This document shows, in pieces, positions 1 through 9,568 of a stretch of DNA of 64,000 nucleotides. Origin of the DNA: Arcicella gelida. Lineage in GTDB: Bacteria > Bacteroidota > Bacteroidia > Cytophagales > Spirosomataceae. The notes beneath the pieces were generated by a model. The model was not told the DNA's origin. It was given only the letters and a program-made list of their open reading frames with translations, and searched no databases. Positions within the stretch are counted from its first letter, which is position 1; the number at the start of each line of letters is the position of its first letter. The translations under genes and the position numbers were made by a program. Location: the NCBI RefSeq assembly GCF_034931025.1, contig NZ_JAYGIL010000020.1:62001-126000 (forward strand), given 5' to 3'.

Positions 1-438
1 TGGGGATTGTATGGTTATACAGTAATGTACCGTGAAACGAAAAATCCTATTTATTTAGAGCAAGCCAAAAATATTGCGAAGTTTATTTTAACAAATCCAA
101 ACATGCCAGCCGATAAAGTACCTTATTGGGATTTTAACGCACCGAATATTCCAACAGCCTTGCGTGATGCTTCGGCGGCTTCGGTAATGGCTTCGGCTTT
201 GCTAGAATTGAGTGGTTATGTAGATAAAAAACTGAAAAAAGATTATATCAAAAATGCTGAATCAATGATTTATTCCTTGTCGAATGTGCCATACAAAGCT
301 GCGATTGGCACAAACGGAGGTTTTTTAATTGAACATTGTGTTGGTCACATTCCGCAGAATACAGAAGTTGACGTGCCTTTAACTTATGCAGATTATTATT
401 TCTTAGAAGCCATGAAGCGTTATAAAGAGCTTAAATAG
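1..438 (+). CDS. Glycoside hydrolase family 88-type unsaturated glucuronyl hydrolase (3' part)
   Basis: The gene enters from the left edge, and the first 145 codons seen are its C-terminal part. The segment DASAASVMASALLELSGY, then a GGFLIEHCVGHIP stretch and the ending DVPLTYADYYFLEAMKRY are typical of the C-terminal alpha6/alpha6 barrel of GH88 enzymes. Those enzymes hydrolyse unsaturated uronyl residues released by polysaccharide lyases. The N-terminal signal peptide and the catalytic Asp lie outside the window. It is followed at 120-170 bases by a GH43 gene on the same strand, which suggests one glycan-degradation cluster. GH105 is the nearest alternative, but the 'DVPLxYADYYFLEA' ending fits GH88 better. 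Confidence 0.85.
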   Translation, partial: WGLYGYTVMYRETKNPIYLEQAKNIAKFILTNPNMPADKVPYWDFNAPNIPTALRDASAASVMASALLELSGYVDKKLKKDYIKNAESMIYSLSNVPYKAAIGTNGGFLIEHCVGHIPQNTEVDVPLTYADYYFLEAMKRYKELK

Positions 439-486
439 TGGCTTTAATTGCTTACTCGTGGAGACATGAGCAATGGCATAAGAGAT

Positions 487-544
487 GAGCCTTGAGATTT
501 TAAATTTGTAAAATTCATTTTACAAATTTAAAATCTCAAGGCTC
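487..544. repeat. Perfect 27-bp inverted repeat (hairpin)
   Basis: Bases 487-513 and 518-544 are exact reverse complements separated by a 4-base loop (ttca). The arms begin gagccttgagattttaaa and are AT-rich in the inner part. The element lies between the GH88 stop and the GH43 start. It could act as a transcription terminator or as an mRNA-stabilising or processing hairpin. There is no long T tract after it, so a simple intrinsic terminator is not certain. Confidence 0.85.
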
Positions 545-611
545 AATTATGTAAATAATGATGGTTGTAAAAATGCTCAAACCTTATCATACACAGCTTA
601 AATCTAAAAAC

Positions 612-1988
612 ATGATTAAAAAAATACTACTACTCTCTTGTCTATTTGGATTCAGTATTCAATCCTTACAAGCACAAAAAAATGGGAACAATAACCCAAT
701 TATCCCAGATTTAATTGCCGACCCAAGTATTGTTCAGTTTGGAGATACTTTTTATTGCTATGCCACAACCGACGGCTACAATGCAGGTTTAGCCACAGCA
801 GGGCCTCCAGTACTTTGGTCTTCGAAAGATTTAAAAAACTGGTCGTTCAACGGTTTTTATTTTCCAGCTGCCGAAAAGCAATTGTTTTGGGCACCAAGTT
901 ATCCTGTGAAAGTAAAAGATAAATATTATTATTACCCAACGGTCAATCATGATATTTATGTAGCTGTTGCTGATTCTCCAGCAGGCCCTTTTATGTTGGC
1001 AAAAGGTGATTTCAGTAAAGAAAATACTTTTCCATTATTAAAAATGGATGCACCCAAAGGAACGAAAGGCATTGATGCAGAAGTATTTATCGACGACGAC
1101 CAAAAGCCATATCTTTTCTGGGCACAGCGTGGTGCTGGTCGATTGAATCCTGATATGATTAGTTTAGATACTGCTTCTATCACAAAAATCTCTACCAAAA
1201 GAGGTGGTTATTCTGAAGGCCCGATTGTATTTAAACGCAAAGGGATTTATTATTACCTCTATACTTTAAGCGGACACGAAAATTATGTATATGCTTATCA
1301 GTACAGTAAAGTTTCGCCTTTTGGACCATTTATTTATCCAGAAGAAGACATCATTGCTAAAACTGATGTAAAAGAACAGATTTATGGGCCAGGTCATGGA
1401 AATGTATTCCACATCAAGGATGATTATTATTTTACTTATCTGGAATTTGGACGTTCAAGTACGAACCGACAAGCATGGATTGATAAAATGGAATTTAATG
1501 AAGATGGAACAATAAAACCCATTCGATTGACCAATAAAGGCGTTGACCCTTTTCCATCTTTAGCAAAAAATGAAGTAACAATACAATCTGCCGAAGCGTC
1601 TTCTACTTTGCCAGATTTTAAAGTACCTTATGTGAAGGATAAAACCATTAACAGAACAGAAACGTATTCGGCACAAAATGCACTTGACGGTTCGAATGGT
1701 ACAAGATGGTTGGCAGAAACAAAAGATACCACGGCTACTTTTATGGTGAATTTAGGGAAGAAAACTGCGATTAAAAAGGTTGCATCTTACTTTGTAAAAC
1801 CAACGGCTGGACATGCTTATGAATTAACATATTCAGTTGACGGAAAAAATTGGAAACCTTATGGCGGTCATGCAGAAATAAAAGTACAATCTCCGCATAT
1901 CGACGAACGTAGTGTAAAAGCACAATATTTAAAACTGACCTTCTTAAAAGGAACTCCAGGTTTGTGGGAATTTAAAGTTTATAAATAG
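612..1988 (+). CDS. Secreted GH43 family glycosidase with C-terminal F5/8-type C domain
   Basis: The protein is a five-bladed beta-propeller glycosidase, probably a beta-xylosidase or alpha-L-arabinofuranosidase that releases pentoses in the periplasm or at the surface. I choose the ATG at 612 because it begins a clean signal peptide (MIKKILLLSCLFGFSIQSLQA, then QKN); the in-frame ATG at 558 would add 18 residues before it. The three GH43 catalytic acids are visible: Asp37 in IADPSIV, Asp155 in GIDAEVFIDDD and Glu202 in YSEGPIV. Residues from about 360 to the end contain NALDGSNGTRW and other features of a discoidin/F5/8 type C carbohydrate-binding domain. An imperfect hairpin follows the stop. 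The exact substrate cannot be told from sequence. Confidence 0.88.
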   Translation: MIKKILLLSCLFGFSIQSLQAQKNGNNNPIIPDLIADPSIVQFGDTFYCYATTDGYNAGLATAGPPVLWSSKDLKNWSFNGFYFPAAEKQLFWAPSYPVKVKDKYYYYPTVNHDIYVAVADSPAGPFMLAKGDFSKENTFPLLKMDAPKGTKGIDAEVFIDDDQKPYLFWAQRGAGRLNPDMISLDTASITKISTKRGGYSEGPIVFKRKGIYYYLYTLSGHENYVYAYQYSKVSPFGPFIYPEEDIIAKTDVKEQIYGPGHGNVFHIKDDYYFTYLEFGRSSTNRQAWIDKMEFNEDGTIKPIRLTNKGVDPFPSLAKNEVTIQSAEASSTLPDFKVPYVKDKTINRTETYSAQNALDGSNGTRWLAETKDTTATFMVNLGKKTAIKKVASYFVKPTAGHAYELTYSVDGKNWKPYGGHAEIKVQSPHIDERSVKAQYLKLTFLKGTPGLWEFKVYK

Positions 1989-2004
1989 CTTGAATTTATA
2001 TTTG

Positions 2005-2040
2005 AAAAACCAATAGCATCACTAGGCTGTTGGTTTTTTG
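2005..2040 (+). terminator. Likely intrinsic terminator after the GH43 gene
   Basis: The arms aaaaaccaatagc (2005-2017) and gctgttggttttt (2026-2038) pair with one mismatch, and the run of T ends the right arm. The A-rich left arm would also let it work for the small gene converging from the right. Confidence 0.7.
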
Positions 2041-2065
2041 CTTTTAATGTTTTGTAATTTGAATG

Positions 2066-2368
2066 TTAGTTTATAAAAAATACCCAAATAGCGAATATAG
2101 GTATTCCAATGACAATTACACCAATCTTAGCATTAATCAAGAAATTGGTACTTAAAAAATACTCTTGAAAAGAATCTTTTTTATTATCTGAAAATTTCCT
2201 TCGCACCAATGCTCCTGCCACACTAACTAAAAAGAACGCTTGAGTTTCCCCTATTTTTAAAATAATATCTTTGACCGTAATACTATCAACCAATAAATAC
2301 GATAAAATGAATATCATATTTACAATTGTGAAAAGTATAAATATGTGTTTTTCCCCAATCTTTTTCAT
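2066..2368 (-). CDS. Small integral membrane protein, function unknown
   Basis: This 100-residue protein has three hydrophobic segments: about residues 8-28 (IFILFTIVNMIFILSYLLV), 42-55 and 78-98. A charged loop (RRKFSDNKKDSFQEY) sits between the second and third, and the N-terminus MKKIGEK is basic. I do not recognise the family. It converges on the GH43 gene, with a terminator-like hairpin between them, and it stands alone. Codon use is ordinary and the hydrophobic pattern is coherent, which supports a real gene. Confidence 0.6.
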   Translation of the reverse strand: MKKIGEKHIFILFTIVNMIFILSYLLVDSITVKDIILKIGETQAFFLVSVAGALVRRKFSDNKKDSFQEYFLSTNFLINAKIGVIVIGIPIFAIWVFFIN

Positions 2369-2496
2369 GTTTATTTCGGGATACTCCCCTTAGTTGTGTA
2401 AGTTTAGTTGGTCATTTGATTTTTTAAAAAATCAAACATCAACAATTCTGTAAGTATTCATTTTTGCGGTTTTGTTCGGTTTTTAGGTTAAAAAAG

Positions 2497-2643
2497 ATAC
2501 TTGAAGTATCTCAATACATACTTCAAGTATATCACGAGATACTTTTTACCGCAAAATACCGCAACCAAATATCTCTCGAGATACTTTGAGTATATTGTTC
2601 GATACTCTGGGTATCTTTAAGCTTTATCAAGGTATCAGCTTTG
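2497..2643. repeat. Degenerate 21-bp tandem repeat array with internal dyads
   Basis: Seven consecutive 21-base units can be laid out from 2497. Units 1, 2, 5 and 6 keep a dyad of the form GATACTT-n-AAGTATC, with centres at 2503, 2524, 2587 and 2608. Units 3, 4 and 7 keep only one half (gatactt at 2538, aaatatc at 2567, aggtatc at 2630). The array ends about 105 bases upstream of the DUF2891 start at 2748. The other gap sequence (2369-2496 and 2644-2747) shows nothing I can name. Confidence 0.75.
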
Positions 2644-2747
2644 TTTATCATTTGTAAAAATGATTTTTTTCTCTTTGCTTGCGTAATATTAATATTCAAA
2701 GTCTTGCTTACCAAAATATCATCAATCATCAACAAAAAACCTTAGCA

Positions 2748-3866
2748 ATGATTTACAAAAATCTATTATTAACAGCACTGTTAGCTTGCGGAGCATCCGT
2801 TTACGGACAGCAAAACCAGTATTTAACGGTATCAAAAGACGGTAAAAAAGTAGGACTCAGTGATGCAGGAGCTTCATTTTTAGCACAACTTCCGTTACAT
2901 TGTATTCAAACTGAATACCCGAACAAGCCTAATCATACCATAGAAACGGCTCAAGAAGTAGCATTGAGTCCGAAGCAATTGCACCCTTCTTTTTATGGTT
3001 GTTTAGATTGGCATTCTTCCGTACATGGGCATTGGATGTTGGTGAAAATCCTCAAGACTTATCCCAATTTACCAGAGACACAGCAAATAATTGCCATGTT
3101 AGAAAATAGTTTTTCGACAGAAAATCTACAAAAAGAAGCCGATTATTTTAATCAATACAAACTCGCAAAAGGTTTTGAACGAACTTACGGTTGGGCTTGG
3201 GTACTTAAATTAGATGAAGAATTATTGACTTGGGATAGCCCTATGGCGAAGCGTTGGCATAAAAGTTTACAGCCACTGACGCAAGTAATTGTACAACGTT
3301 GGATGGAATATTTGCCTAAACAGACGTATCCTAACCGAACTGGTGTGCATCCAAATACTGCCTTTGGGATGGTTTTCGCTTTGGATTGGGCTAGAGCAAC
3401 CAAGAATACTGCTTTTGAACAATTATTGGTACAACGTAGCAAAGACTATTATTTCAAAAATAAAGCCGTTGCCGCTACGCTCGAACCAGATGGAACAGAT
3501 TTCCTTTCGCCGAGTCTTGAAATTGCAGATTTGATGCGAAGAGTATTAGCCCCGCAAGCTTTTGTACAGTGGTTTAACCAATTTTACACTGCCGAAGGAT
3601 TAAAAAATGTCTTGCAATTGCCCATCGTCAGCGACCGTTCCGATTATCAAATTGTACATTTAGATGGTTTAGCACTTAGTAAAGCTTGGTGTTTGTTGGG
3701 CATAGCCAAGCAATTACCCAAAACAGATTTACGCAAGAAACAATTTCAAGAAAAAGCAAGCACCTTTTTACAAAAAACCTTACCCAATATTGCCAACGGA
3801 AACTATGGAGGCGACCATTGGTTAGGTTCATTTGCAATGTATGCTTTGAGTTTGGAAGTGGAATAA
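2748..3866 (+). CDS. DUF2891 family secreted protein
   Basis: The ATG at 2748 gives MIYKNLLLTALLACGASVYG followed by QQN, a good Sec signal peptide; an upstream in-frame start at 2679 would place 23 unlikely residues before it. The mature protein contains HPSFYGCLDWHSSVHGHWML near residues 79-98. It later has WAWVLKLDEELLTW, NRTGVHPNTAFGM and a final NYGGDHWLGSFAMYAL. These are features of DUF2891, an all-alpha, His- and Trp-rich family that resembles alpha/alpha toroid glycoside hydrolases. No biochemical role is established to my knowledge. It lies downstream of a 21-bp repeat array and near glycan-degradation genes. Confidence 0.85.
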   Translation: MIYKNLLLTALLACGASVYGQQNQYLTVSKDGKKVGLSDAGASFLAQLPLHCIQTEYPNKPNHTIETAQEVALSPKQLHPSFYGCLDWHSSVHGHWMLVKILKTYPNLPETQQIIAMLENSFSTENLQKEADYFNQYKLAKGFERTYGWAWVLKLDEELLTWDSPMAKRWHKSLQPLTQVIVQRWMEYLPKQTYPNRTGVHPNTAFGMVFALDWARATKNTAFEQLLVQRSKDYYFKNKAVAATLEPDGTDFLSPSLEIADLMRRVLAPQAFVQWFNQFYTAEGLKNVLQLPIVSDRSDYQIVHLDGLALSKAWCLLGIAKQLPKTDLRKKQFQEKASTFLQKTLPNIANGNYGGDHWLGSFAMYALSLEVE

Positions 3867-3868
3867 GC

Positions 3869-3932
3869 GTAGCACAAGTTTCCAACTCGTGAAAAAATAC
3901 TACTAATTTTACGAGTTGAAAACTCGTGCTAC
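3869..3932. repeat. Dispersed palindromic element, copy 1
   Basis: Bases 3869-3891 (gtagcacaagtttccaactc...) pair with 3910-3932 at 20 of 23 positions. Each arm contains its own shorter dyad of the type cacgagttt/aactcgtg. It lies between the convergent DUF2891 and propeller genes and resembles elements at 11475-11540 and 57701-57719. Confidence 0.8.
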
Positions 3933-3934
3933 AG

Positions 3935-6655
3935 TTACTTCAAAACCTGCACTTTAATACTTTGTCGTTCTTTTCCGCTTTCGATAAGTAATATGTAAAA
4001 ACCGTTTGGAATATCTTTTACATTGATATAATCCTGATTCGATACTTGTTTTATGGTTGCATCATTACTATTAATTAAACTTAATGTATAAGTTTTGGCT
4101 GGTACTTTTACATAAATCTTGTCATTAGCAGGGTTGGGGTAAGCCTGTACTGTTCGCTCGAAATTATCAAGTCCTAAAATCATTGTTACTTCCAAAGGTG
4201 CAGCAGAACTGTAAATGGTATAACAGTCATTCTTTATCTCACAACGATATTGATAAGTATTTTGAGAAAGGTTGGCAGAAACAATATTTAGCGTGTTAGT
4301 CTCTTGTCCTCGATATAAAGTATCGCTACTCGAAATCATATTCCAAGTAACTCCTTTATCAGTACTTACTTGCCATTGATAAGCTGAAGCACCCGAAACG
4401 TTGATAAAAAATTGAGCAGAACTTTTTTCTGTAGTCGTTTGTGCGGTGGGTTGAAGCGTAGTTTGAGGTAATTCACATTGTTTGGCTTGAATACTTATGG
4501 TATCCGACAATACACTGTTACATTCACCATTGACTAAACAGCGATAAATAATATTGTTATCACGAATTTTAACTTGATTAACTGTCAATTGATTAGTTCG
4601 AAGACCTGCATAACTAGAATCAAAATTGGTGATAGCTCGCCAAGTAACACCTTTATCTTTACTGATTTGCCAAACAAAACTGCTGGCAGAACTCTCGTTG
4701 ACAGATAATTGTGTTTGACCTGTTCCAAACCCATCCATTTTTTCAGTACGAAGGGAGGTTGGTAAAGGATTTTTACAATCTAAGGTTAAAATAGAAAATT
4801 TTCCGTAGCTTCCAAACCAGAATCTACCATCCTTAGATTCATGAATAGTCCCATATCCATTTAAATTGAATACTCCTTCAGGTACAAAAGGGTTTTGAAA
4901 AGTAGTAATGGTTTTACGATTATACATTTGAATTTTCCCCCCTGCAATACTCCAAAAATTACCTTTTGAATCAACCAAAAAGTTATTAGAATAGCTGTCT
5001 AACCCGATTACAAACTCATTTGGAACATCTATTTTTTCAAATTTATTTCCAACTAATTGATAAAGGTCTTTATTATAATCATTCGCATCCTTTCGAGCAA
5101 TAACATATAAGCCTGAATTAGCATCATTAATTAACCTTATGGCATAAGAAGGGAAATTGATATAGTTAATGGCTTTTAAGCTTATGCCATCGTGTATAAA
5201 AAGTCCATTTGAAAACATTACATATACACCAGCAATAGGATTGATTGCAATCTCTGCTTCTCCATTGAGGTCAAAAGTCTTCCATAATTTTTTATCATAG
5301 TATGATAAAAAATATTTAAATCCTTTCTGCGAGTATTTGTAGGATAAAGCCCAAATACTCTGGTTTTTATCACGTAACATTTTAGTAATGATACCGACAT
5401 CCAGTACATTCGTTTTTAATATAATTCCATCATCTTGTTTCACTTGAATCACGGAGTTATACGAACCTAACCAAAAGTCATTACCTTCTCCTTGACAAAA
5501 TGTAGAAATTGATTGATACCATTCTAATGGGACAATATCTACTTCTCCATTCTTTTCATTAAAACGCATTACTATAGAACCATCTGAAGCCCAGATTCTA
5601 TCCTTAGCATCAGTAGTAGCATTTTTAATTCCATAATAACAGAAATTTTTTACTTGAGGTAAATCCAATTGAGTAAATATATTGTCTTTCAATAAGGTTA
5701 TAGAAGCATTACTACTATAACCATTTGTTATTATTAAATTCTTTTGTGTGTCTTCGTAAATAATATGACCCGCTTTAAAAGTAGGGGTAAATAAAGTTAA
5801 ATCTTGATTATCAAGCCGATACACGTTACCATTAGCTGTTACCAAAATATCCCCATTTCTGGTAGTTAGGAGATTATACACCACTTTATTTGGGGTAGGA
5901 ATTAAGGTCGAAGTTTTTAAGAGTGTATTAAATTTGAAAAGCTCATCGGAAAACGTTGTAAAATAAATATTATCGTTGTGGTCGATGGCTGCATTATTAT
6001 TGTATCCATAGTTTTTAGGAAGAGAACTATTTGTATTGTCATATTTCCTCCATTTATCACCCTCAAAATTCCAAAAGGATGCCTCATTGATTTTCCAAAA
6101 ATGTCCTTTAGAATCGACTAAAAGACTTTTATTGTCAAAAGACTTTATTCCTTGCTTTACCCAATCGTAAGAAGTATATACAGAATCTTTTCCTACTTGA
6201 ACAAATTTACTTCCTTTGTCATAGCTAATCCATTCACTTCCATCCTTTGAATAAAATAAAAGTGGTTCAGCTGTGATGAATGGTTTCCCTAAAATATTGG
6301 CATCTATCCAAACAGAGCCATCAAAAACAAAAGTTTTATTGTAGGATAAATTAGAAATGATTGAAAGATAACGGCTACTACAACTTGCCCAGATATTACC
6401 ATAAATATCTTCTTTAATTGAAGTAATCAAACTATCTAAACCATCATTTTGATTATAAAAGGCTATGAGCTTATAATCTTTATCATAATGTAAAATACCA
6501 CCCTCTGTTCCAACCCATAAAGTTGAATCTTTTGCGGAAAATAAGCAATTATCATCCCCAAGCGAACTATAAGCCTTCCACTGTTGGGCATGAGTAGTAG
6601 AAAAACTAAAAGTGTAAAAAAAGAAGATAACAAGAGTCTGTAGGACTTTATACAT
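3935..6655 (-). CDS. Secreted two-component-regulator-propeller protein with T9SS sorting domain, copy A
   Basis: The 906-residue protein starts with a signal peptide ending in TTHAQQ. Residues of about 25-620 form a beta-propeller made of repeats such as DSTLWVGTEGGILHYDKDY and DIYGNIWASCSSRY, typical of Reg_prop blades. About 630-825 holds two Ig-like segments with the same WQ(I/V)S(K/T)DKGVTW core. About 830-906 is a type IX secretion sorting domain (YPNPANDKIYV ... GFYILLIESGKERQSIKVQVLK). It is therefore probably exported by T9SS and bound to the surface or released. No kinase or DNA-binding part follows the propeller, so it is not a hybrid sensor. It is a tandem paralogue of the next gene, with a 53-base gap. 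The ligand is unknown. Confidence 0.85.
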   Translation of the reverse strand: MYKVLQTLVIFFFYTFSFSTTHAQQWKAYSSLGDDNCLFSAKDSTLWVGTEGGILHYDKDYKLIAFYNQNDGLDSLITSIKEDIYGNIWASCSSRYLSIISNLSYNKTFVFDGSVWIDANILGKPFITAEPLLFYSKDGSEWISYDKGSKFVQVGKDSVYTSYDWVKQGIKSFDNKSLLVDSKGHFWKINEASFWNFEGDKWRKYDNTNSSLPKNYGYNNNAAIDHNDNIYFTTFSDELFKFNTLLKTSTLIPTPNKVVYNLLTTRNGDILVTANGNVYRLDNQDLTLFTPTFKAGHIIYEDTQKNLIITNGYSSNASITLLKDNIFTQLDLPQVKNFCYYGIKNATTDAKDRIWASDGSIVMRFNEKNGEVDIVPLEWYQSISTFCQGEGNDFWLGSYNSVIQVKQDDGIILKTNVLDVGIITKMLRDKNQSIWALSYKYSQKGFKYFLSYYDKKLWKTFDLNGEAEIAINPIAGVYVMFSNGLFIHDGISLKAINYINFPSYAIRLINDANSGLYVIARKDANDYNKDLYQLVGNKFEKIDVPNEFVIGLDSYSNNFLVDSKGNFWSIAGGKIQMYNRKTITTFQNPFVPEGVFNLNGYGTIHESKDGRFWFGSYGKFSILTLDCKNPLPTSLRTEKMDGFGTGQTQLSVNESSASSFVWQISKDKGVTWRAITNFDSSYAGLRTNQLTVNQVKIRDNNIIYRCLVNGECNSVLSDTISIQAKQCELPQTTLQPTAQTTTEKSSAQFFINVSGASAYQWQVSTDKGVTWNMISSSDTLYRGQETNTLNIVSANLSQNTYQYRCEIKNDCYTIYSSAAPLEVTMILGLDNFERTVQAYPNPANDKIYVKVPAKTYTLSLINSNDATIKQVSNQDYINVKDIPNGFYILLIESGKERQSIKVQVLK

Positions 6656-6708
6656 AATTATTTAGCGTTTAATTGTATTTTTTCTTGATGTTTAGAAGGA
6701 TTAAATCT

Positions 6709-9393
6709 CTACTTCACAACCTGCACTTTAATACTTTGTCGTTCTTTTCCGCTTTCGATAAGTAATATGTAAAAACCGTTTGGAATATCTTTTACATTGA
6801 TATAATCCTGATTCGATACTTGCTTGACTGTTGAACCATTACTATTGATTAAACTTAATGTATAAGTTTGGGCTGGTACTTTTACATAAATCTTATCATT
6901 AGCGGGGTTGGGGTATGCCTGTACTGTCCGCTCAAAATTATCAAGTCCTAAAATCATTGTTACTTCCAAAGGTGCAGCATTACTGTATAGCGTGTAGCAA
7001 TCGTTCTTTATCTCACAACGATATTGATAAGTATTTTGAGAAAGGTTGGCAGAAACAATATTTAGCGTGTTAGTCTCTTGTCCTCGATATAAAGTATCGC
7101 TACTCGAAATCATATTCCAAGTAACTCCTTTATCAGTACTTACTTGCCATTGATAAGCTGAAGCACCCGAAACGTTGATAAAAAATTGAGCAGAACTTTT
7201 TTCTGTAGTCGTTTGTGCGGTGGGTTGAAGCGTAGTTTGAGGTAATTCACATTGTTTTGCTTGAATACTTACCGTATCAGACAATACACTGTTACATTCA
7301 CCATTGACTAAACAGCGATAAATAATATTGTTATCACGAATTTTAACTTGATTAACTGTCAATTGATTAGTTCGATGACCTGAATAAGTGGAATCAAAGT
7401 TAGTGATAGCTCGCCAAGTAGCACCTTTATCTTTACTGATTTGCCAAGCAAAACTGTTGGCTGAACTTTCGTTAACAGATAATTGTGTTTGACCTGTTCC
7501 AAACCCATCCATTTTTTCAGTACGAAGGGAGGTTGGTAAAGGATTTTTACAATCTACAATAAGTGATGAAAGTCCTGTATAGCTCCCTAACCAAACTTTA
7601 CCATCTTTAGATTCATGGATTGCGTTGGTAATGGTTGAAAAATAATCTGGGTTAGTTGAACGAAATGGACTATTAAAAGTAGTGAGCGTTTTACCATCAT
7701 ATCTTTGTATTTTATTTCCTACACTCCAAAAATTGCCTTTGGAATCTATCATAAAATCACTGAAATAATAGGATGTCATTATTCTAAATTCATCAGGAGT
7801 AACAATTTTATCGAATTTGTTTCCAACCAATTGATAGATGTCTCCCTCGAAATTTTCATTTTTTTTTGCAATAATATATAAGTCTAAATTAGCATTACTG
7901 ACAAACCTTTTGGGATTTTTTGGGATATTCAAATAATTAGTTGCTTTCAAACTAATTCCATCATGAGTAAAAACCCCTTTAGTATTAAGTATGTAAATAC
8001 CGCCATTAGGGTTTGCTGCCATATCTATAATCTCGTTTTCAAGATTAAAAGTCGTCCATTTACTTTTATCATAGTAAAACAAAAGGTATTGGTAGCGATT
8101 TGTTGACCAAGAATATTGATAGTCCCACGCCCAAATATGCTGATTTTTATCCTTTACAATTTTTTCAACACTATTTTGTATATCTAGTGGGTGGTTTATT
8201 AATTTTAAACCATTGTCTTGTTTTATTTGAGTAAGTGAACTAAACTGGCTTACCCATAAGTCATCTCCTTCGCCTTGGGCTATGGTATATCCATAGTCGG
8301 TAATATCTATAACTTCTTCACCCGTATTCTTTAAGTATTGAATTTCAGCATTAAGAGGTTGAATCAAGATATTGTTTTTTGTATCTGATACAATTTTAGC
8401 AATAATATTGCTGGAAAGACTGTTTTTGGGTAATGGAAAATCTTTTAGATTACTGCCATCAAATAACCTTAGTTTATCATAACCTCCTAAAAGTAAATTT
8501 CCTCGAAAATCTTCATAAATATTAGCTGGATAAACGTTAGGAACTAATACAGAAAGTTTATCTCCATTTAATTGGTACAGTCCAGTATATATCCCAGATC
8601 CACCAGAGATTAAAACCTTATTCTCTTTGGTTAGGTAAAGAAACTCAGCAAATTGAAGAGGAATAAAAGTACAGGTTTTCGTGGAAATATTAAACTTATA
8701 AATCGCTTCATAATTTGTGAAGCAAATATTATCATCTTGGTCTATAACGGCATTGTTGTAAATATAGCTTTTAGGAAGAGAGCTATTACTATTATCATAC
8801 TTTGTCCATTTATTTCCATCAAAAAACCAGAAAGATGTTCCAATACTTACCCAAAAATGCTCTTTAGAATCAACTAAAAGACTTTTATTGTTAAAATAAC
8901 TTATTCCATTCTTCTCCCAGTCATAAGAAGTATACACAGAATCTTTTCCTACTTGAACAAACTTACTTGCTTTGTCATAACTTATCCATAAACTGCCATC
9001 TTTAGCATAAAACAAAAGAGGCTTATCTGTAATAATAGCCTTCCCTAAGCTTTGATTGTTTATCCAAACACTACCATCAAAAATAAATGTTTTGGAATCT
9101 TTACTTGAAAATTGATTATAATAACAAGCCCAAATATTCCCTTGAACATCCTTTGTAATAGAAGTAATAACACTATCTAATCCATTATTTTGATTGTAAG
9201 AAGCAAGAAGCTTATAATCTTTACCATAATGCAAAATACCACCGCTTGTTCCAATCCATAAGGTTGAATCTTGGGCTGCAAAAAAACAATTGGCTTGAGA
9301 AAACGAGCTATAAGCCTTCCACTGTTGGGCATGAGTAGTATGAAGACTGAAAGTGTAAAAAAAGAAGATAAGTGTTCGTAGGACTTTATTCAT
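6709..9393 (-). CDS. Secreted two-component-regulator-propeller protein with T9SS sorting domain, copy B
   Basis: This 894-residue paralogue of copy A has the same order: a signal peptide (MNKVLRTLIFFFYTFSLHTTHA), a propeller to about residue 610, two Ig-like segments, and a C-terminal T9SS sorting domain ending SIKVQVVK. The propeller parts differ at many positions. The last 280 or so residues, from NPLPTSLRTEKMDGFGTGQ onward, are nearly identical to copy A, including a stretch of about 250 identical bases. It lies upstream of copy A on the same strand, so both may be one transcript. The pair could be surface sensors, adhesins or glycan-binding proteins; the sequence does not decide. Confidence 0.85.
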   Translation of the reverse strand: MNKVLRTLIFFFYTFSLHTTHAQQWKAYSSFSQANCFFAAQDSTLWIGTSGGILHYGKDYKLLASYNQNNGLDSVITSITKDVQGNIWACYYNQFSSKDSKTFIFDGSVWINNQSLGKAIITDKPLLFYAKDGSLWISYDKASKFVQVGKDSVYTSYDWEKNGISYFNNKSLLVDSKEHFWVSIGTSFWFFDGNKWTKYDNSNSSLPKSYIYNNAVIDQDDNICFTNYEAIYKFNISTKTCTFIPLQFAEFLYLTKENKVLISGGSGIYTGLYQLNGDKLSVLVPNVYPANIYEDFRGNLLLGGYDKLRLFDGSNLKDFPLPKNSLSSNIIAKIVSDTKNNILIQPLNAEIQYLKNTGEEVIDITDYGYTIAQGEGDDLWVSQFSSLTQIKQDNGLKLINHPLDIQNSVEKIVKDKNQHIWAWDYQYSWSTNRYQYLLFYYDKSKWTTFNLENEIIDMAANPNGGIYILNTKGVFTHDGISLKATNYLNIPKNPKRFVSNANLDLYIIAKKNENFEGDIYQLVGNKFDKIVTPDEFRIMTSYYFSDFMIDSKGNFWSVGNKIQRYDGKTLTTFNSPFRSTNPDYFSTITNAIHESKDGKVWLGSYTGLSSLIVDCKNPLPTSLRTEKMDGFGTGQTQLSVNESSANSFAWQISKDKGATWRAITNFDSTYSGHRTNQLTVNQVKIRDNNIIYRCLVNGECNSVLSDTVSIQAKQCELPQTTLQPTAQTTTEKSSAQFFINVSGASAYQWQVSTDKGVTWNMISSSDTLYRGQETNTLNIVSANLSQNTYQYRCEIKNDCYTLYSNAAPLEVTMILGLDNFERTVQAYPNPANDKIYVKVPAQTYTLSLINSNGSTVKQVSNQDYINVKDIPNGFYILLIESGKERQSIKVQVVK

Positions 9394-9568
9394 GAATGTA
9401 TAGAGTTTAATTATTCCACAAAAATAGTGTTTATCTGTCTTATCTATACGATTCCAACTATTTATCTTAAACTAAAGCTAATTTCAACGATAAGCCAATT
9501 TTATAGTATTATGTCTTAACTTTGCGGTTTATTGCAATTATCATTAAAACATAGTACGTTACTATCGT

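Noticed and set aside
2532..2735. Open frame of 67 codons on the minus strand
   Set aside because: It covers the 21-bp array and its flank, overlaps the expected promoter region of the DUF2891 gene, and resembles no family.
3935..9393. Hybrid two-component sensor kinases
   Set aside because: The propeller repeats resemble their sensor part, but there is no membrane helix, kinase or DNA-binding domain; the C-terminus is a T9SS sorting signal.
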